A stretch of 8,321 nt of DNA from an uncultured Porphyromonadaceae bacterium (GTDB lineage: Bacteria; Bacteroidota; Bacteroidia; Bacteroidales; Muribaculaceae): NCBI GenBank assembly GCA_900549445.1, contig UROS01000104.1:1-8321 (forward strand), given 5' to 3'. How positions within the stretch are numbered: position 1 is the stretch's first letter; each line of letters starts with the position of its first letter. The notes under the pieces were generated by a model, which saw only the letters and a program-made list of their open reading frames with translations, was not told the origin of the DNA and made no database searches. The position numbers were made by a program, and so were the translations under genes. This document shows positions 6,861 through 8,321 of this stretch, piece by piece.

Positions 6861-7029
6861 ATGAATAAAAACATAAAATTTTGTTGTCTCCTATTTGTGG
6901 GCAAAGATTAGTGAAGAATCACGTCCGTACAATACGCAGGTTATCAGTGCGTTGTCTAACGGGTATATTGCTCCCCCGGATTCATTAGATTCGCTATCCG
7001 TGGCTTTAAATGAAAGAGCGGTGGCATAA
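6861..7029 (+). pseudogene. Possible broken small ORF
   Basis: The ATG at 6861 opens a frame beginning MNKNIKFCCLLF, which looks like the start of a signal peptide, but it stops at 6909-6911 after 16 codons. A second frame, open from 6877 to the TAA at 7027-7029, carries a coding-like stretch (SEESRPYNTQVISALSNGY and onward). Dropping one base near 6897 would join them into a product of about 55 residues. I do not recognise the protein. The region may simply be non-coding; the composition of the second frame is the only real support. Confidence 0.2.
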
Positions 7030-7057
7030 ATATCAAAAAATAAGCAGGGACTATACA

Positions 7058-7094
7058 TTTGTTAAGACCGGATTCATTATCTTTGCTAACTTTG
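7058..7094 (+). promoter_or_regulatory. Candidate Bacteroidota promoter with two -7 boxes
   Basis: TTTG at 7058-7061 is followed by two overlapping-range -7 motifs, TATCTTTG (7078-7085) and TAACTTTG (7087-7094). The spacers are 16 and 25 bases, so neither matches the usual 19-21, while the -7 boxes themselves fit TAnnTTTG well. Start of transcription would be near 7092-7101, leaving a leader of about 50 bases before the ATG at 7148. Confidence 0.45.
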
Positions 7095-7147
7095 CCGTCG
7101 GAAAGGTTTCGGCCGATCCGCAACATTATGGTAAATGAAAACCTCAT

Positions 7148-8182
7148 ATGAAGAAATTATTTTTTATTTCATTGATTATCGTTCAGTCGTGCATAGCGTT
7201 CGCGCAGGATTGCTGTGTAAATGACACTATAGTCCGGGAAATTCAATTTCCTCTCACTGAAAAGGATACTGAAACCGTATTCTTCTATCTCAATAACGAA
7301 TGGCTTGCTGGGCATTGCCTTGATATGGTGCCGGCTGACTCCATTCAAAAGATTGACATAAAAAACGATGAGTATGGCAACCGGGCGGTATTCTTGACAG
7401 TTTCGCCTGAAACGGCTGCCGAAGTTAAAGCGGACTTGAAGAAGCGTTGGATAAATTTAGACCCCCGCTGTGAATTTCCCGGTGGTAACGGAAAATTAAA
7501 GGAATGGATTGATGCCAACATCAGAGTGCCCGAGGGTTACAAAGGCTGTGAAAAAGTGATGGTTCGGTTCACCGTCCTTCCCGATGGGTCAGTCCACAAC
7601 CCGCAGATTATGAAACCGAGCAAAAACGAAGCGGCCAATGAGGAAGCATTAAGACTTGTAAATTCTTTGCCAAACTTCCGCGTCAAATATTTTACACCCC
7701 GAAAGTGTAACTTGAACTATTGTATTTCCATCTCATTCAAAGAGCCTGGCGCGATATTTATAAGAGGAGATGTAAGCAAAGGCAACACACCTAATCAGAC
7801 TTCTGCATCACACGATGGTGTAACCGGGCCGGTGTTTACAAATGTCGATTTAAAACCTTATTATTTACATGGTGGCGATGAAGGCTTTTTCAGCGACCTG
7901 TATACTACTATTTTAGAGACTGCTCCTGTAACACAGGATTCTGTCAAAGGCCGTGCCGCTGTCAGTTTCGCTGTTTCAAAAGAGGGTCAAATAGATCCTA
8001 ATTCAATAAAGGTGATTAGAAACTGGTCAGTACCGGACGATTACCTGAAAGTCGTCATTGAGGCAATCAAAAAGTTGGGAAAATTTGAGCCTGGAAAACA
8101 GCTTGGAACGCCTAAAAGGGTAACATATAACATTGTTGTCTTCTATCCTGTTCCACTTGAGTACATAAAGACAATTGAGTAA
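7148..8182 (+). CDS. Secreted protein with two TonB-C-terminal-like domains
   Basis: The 344-residue product begins with a Sec signal peptide (MKKLFFISLIIVQSCIAFAQ, cleavage probably after Ala19 or Gln20), so it should act in the periplasm or at the envelope. Residues 61-86 (PADSIQKIDI ... AVFLTVS) resemble the short hairpin segment often found before TonB domains in Bacteroidota. Domain one (about 108-198) starts CEFPGGNGKLKEWI and holds VMVRFTVLPDGSVHNPQIM and EALRLVNSLPNF, the hallmarks of a TonB C-terminal domain. Domain two (about 240-335) starts HGGDEGFFSDL and repeats the plan with AAVSFAVSKEGQID. No transmembrane anchor or proline-rich TonB linker is present, so this is not a classical energising TonB. 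It is more AT-rich than the thi genes and has its own strong terminator. The family is fairly clear; the partner and function are unknown. Confidence 0.8.
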   Translation: MKKLFFISLIIVQSCIAFAQDCCVNDTIVREIQFPLTEKDTETVFFYLNNEWLAGHCLDMVPADSIQKIDIKNDEYGNRAVFLTVSPETAAEVKADLKKRWINLDPRCEFPGGNGKLKEWIDANIRVPEGYKGCEKVMVRFTVLPDGSVHNPQIMKPSKNEAANEEALRLVNSLPNFRVKYFTPRKCNLNYCISISFKEPGAIFIRGDVSKGNTPNQTSASHDGVTGPVFTNVDLKPYYLHGGDEGFFSDLYTTILETAPVTQDSVKGRAAVSFAVSKEGQIDPNSIKVIRNWSVPDDYLKVVIEAIKKLGKFEPGKQLGTPKRVTYNIVVFYPVPLEYIKTIE

Positions 8183-8193
8183 ATAACCTCGTC

Positions 8194-8242
8194 AAACAAT
8201 ATACGCCACCGGGAGAACCAATGCTCCCGGTGGCGATTGTTT
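8194..8242 (+). terminator. Very strong intrinsic terminator-like hairpin
   Basis: CGCCACCGGGAG (8204-8215) and CTCCCGGTGGCG (8224-8235) form a perfect 12-bp stem with an 8-base loop. The flanks AAACAAT (8194-8200) and ATTGTTT (8236-8242) add seven further pairs after a 3-base bulge. The A/T flanks fit a bidirectional terminator 11 bases after the TonB-like gene. The 3' arm also overlaps a segment resembling part of that gene. Confidence 0.85.
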
Positions 8243-8266
8243 CAGCGACCTGATGGCGGTTCTTTT

Positions 8267-8321
8267 GGGTCAATGTAAAAAACCGGTTGTTAAAAAGTAG
8301 CGGCGTAGCCGCAAACTGCGC
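8267..8321 (+). repeat. Dispersed repeat, copy 2, cut by the window end
   Basis: Positions 8267-8300 match 6608-6641 at 33 of 34 bases. After that come a small hairpin GCGGC-GTA-GCCGC (8300-8312) and bases that align loosely with those after copy 1. Both copies lie downstream of a gene stop codon on the same strand. Since the similarity reaches the last bases, the full repeat unit probably continues outside the window. Confidence 0.8.

Noticed and set aside
6600..7147. CRISPR array or tRNA in the gene-free region
   Set aside because: There are no regularly spaced repeats and no cloverleaf-like arrangement with a T-loop motif.

Overview
The window looks like the chromosome of a gut-type Bacteroidales bacterium, plausibly Muribaculaceae. 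The promoters have the Bacteroidota form (TTTG, about 20 bases, TAnnTTTG), genes lack clear Shine-Dalgarno sequences, and the transposase resembles IS4-type elements of Bacteroides relatives. The family assignment is inference; the phylum is fairly secure.

Layout. (1) About 1-1461: a dead IS4-superfamily insertion sequence. Its transposase frame is intact except for two in-frame stops, both where one C-to-T change would turn a Gln codon into a stop. (2) 1462-1709: a 10-bp tandem repeat, a strong Bacteroidota promoter, a complete TPP riboswitch aptamer and an intrinsic terminator. (3) 1710-6599: a thiamine operon, thiD-thiS-tenI-like-thiE-thiG-thiC, all on the + strand with gaps of 4-50 bases. 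thiD is split by one extra G in a G4 run. (4) 6600-7147: about 550 bases with no convincing gene. It holds copy 1 of a 34-bp dispersed repeat, an intrinsic terminator, a second hairpin, a possible broken small ORF and promoter-like boxes. (5) 7148-8182: a secreted protein with two TonB-C-terminal-like domains. (6) 8183-8321: a very strong terminator hairpin and copy 2 of the repeat, which seems to continue past the window edge.

How the genes work together. ThiC makes HMP-phosphate from aminoimidazole ribotide and ThiD phosphorylates it. ThiS carries the sulfur and ThiG forms the thiazole ring. A TenI-like protein may aromatise the thiazole, and ThiE joins the two halves to give thiamine phosphate. 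The riboswitch should shut the operon when TPP is plentiful. The ThiS-activating enzyme (ThiF) and the dehydroglycine source (ThiH or ThiO) are not in this window.

I found no clear undescribed system. The best leads are the repeat that brackets the TonB-like gene, the stop-interrupted transposase and the thiD frameshift.
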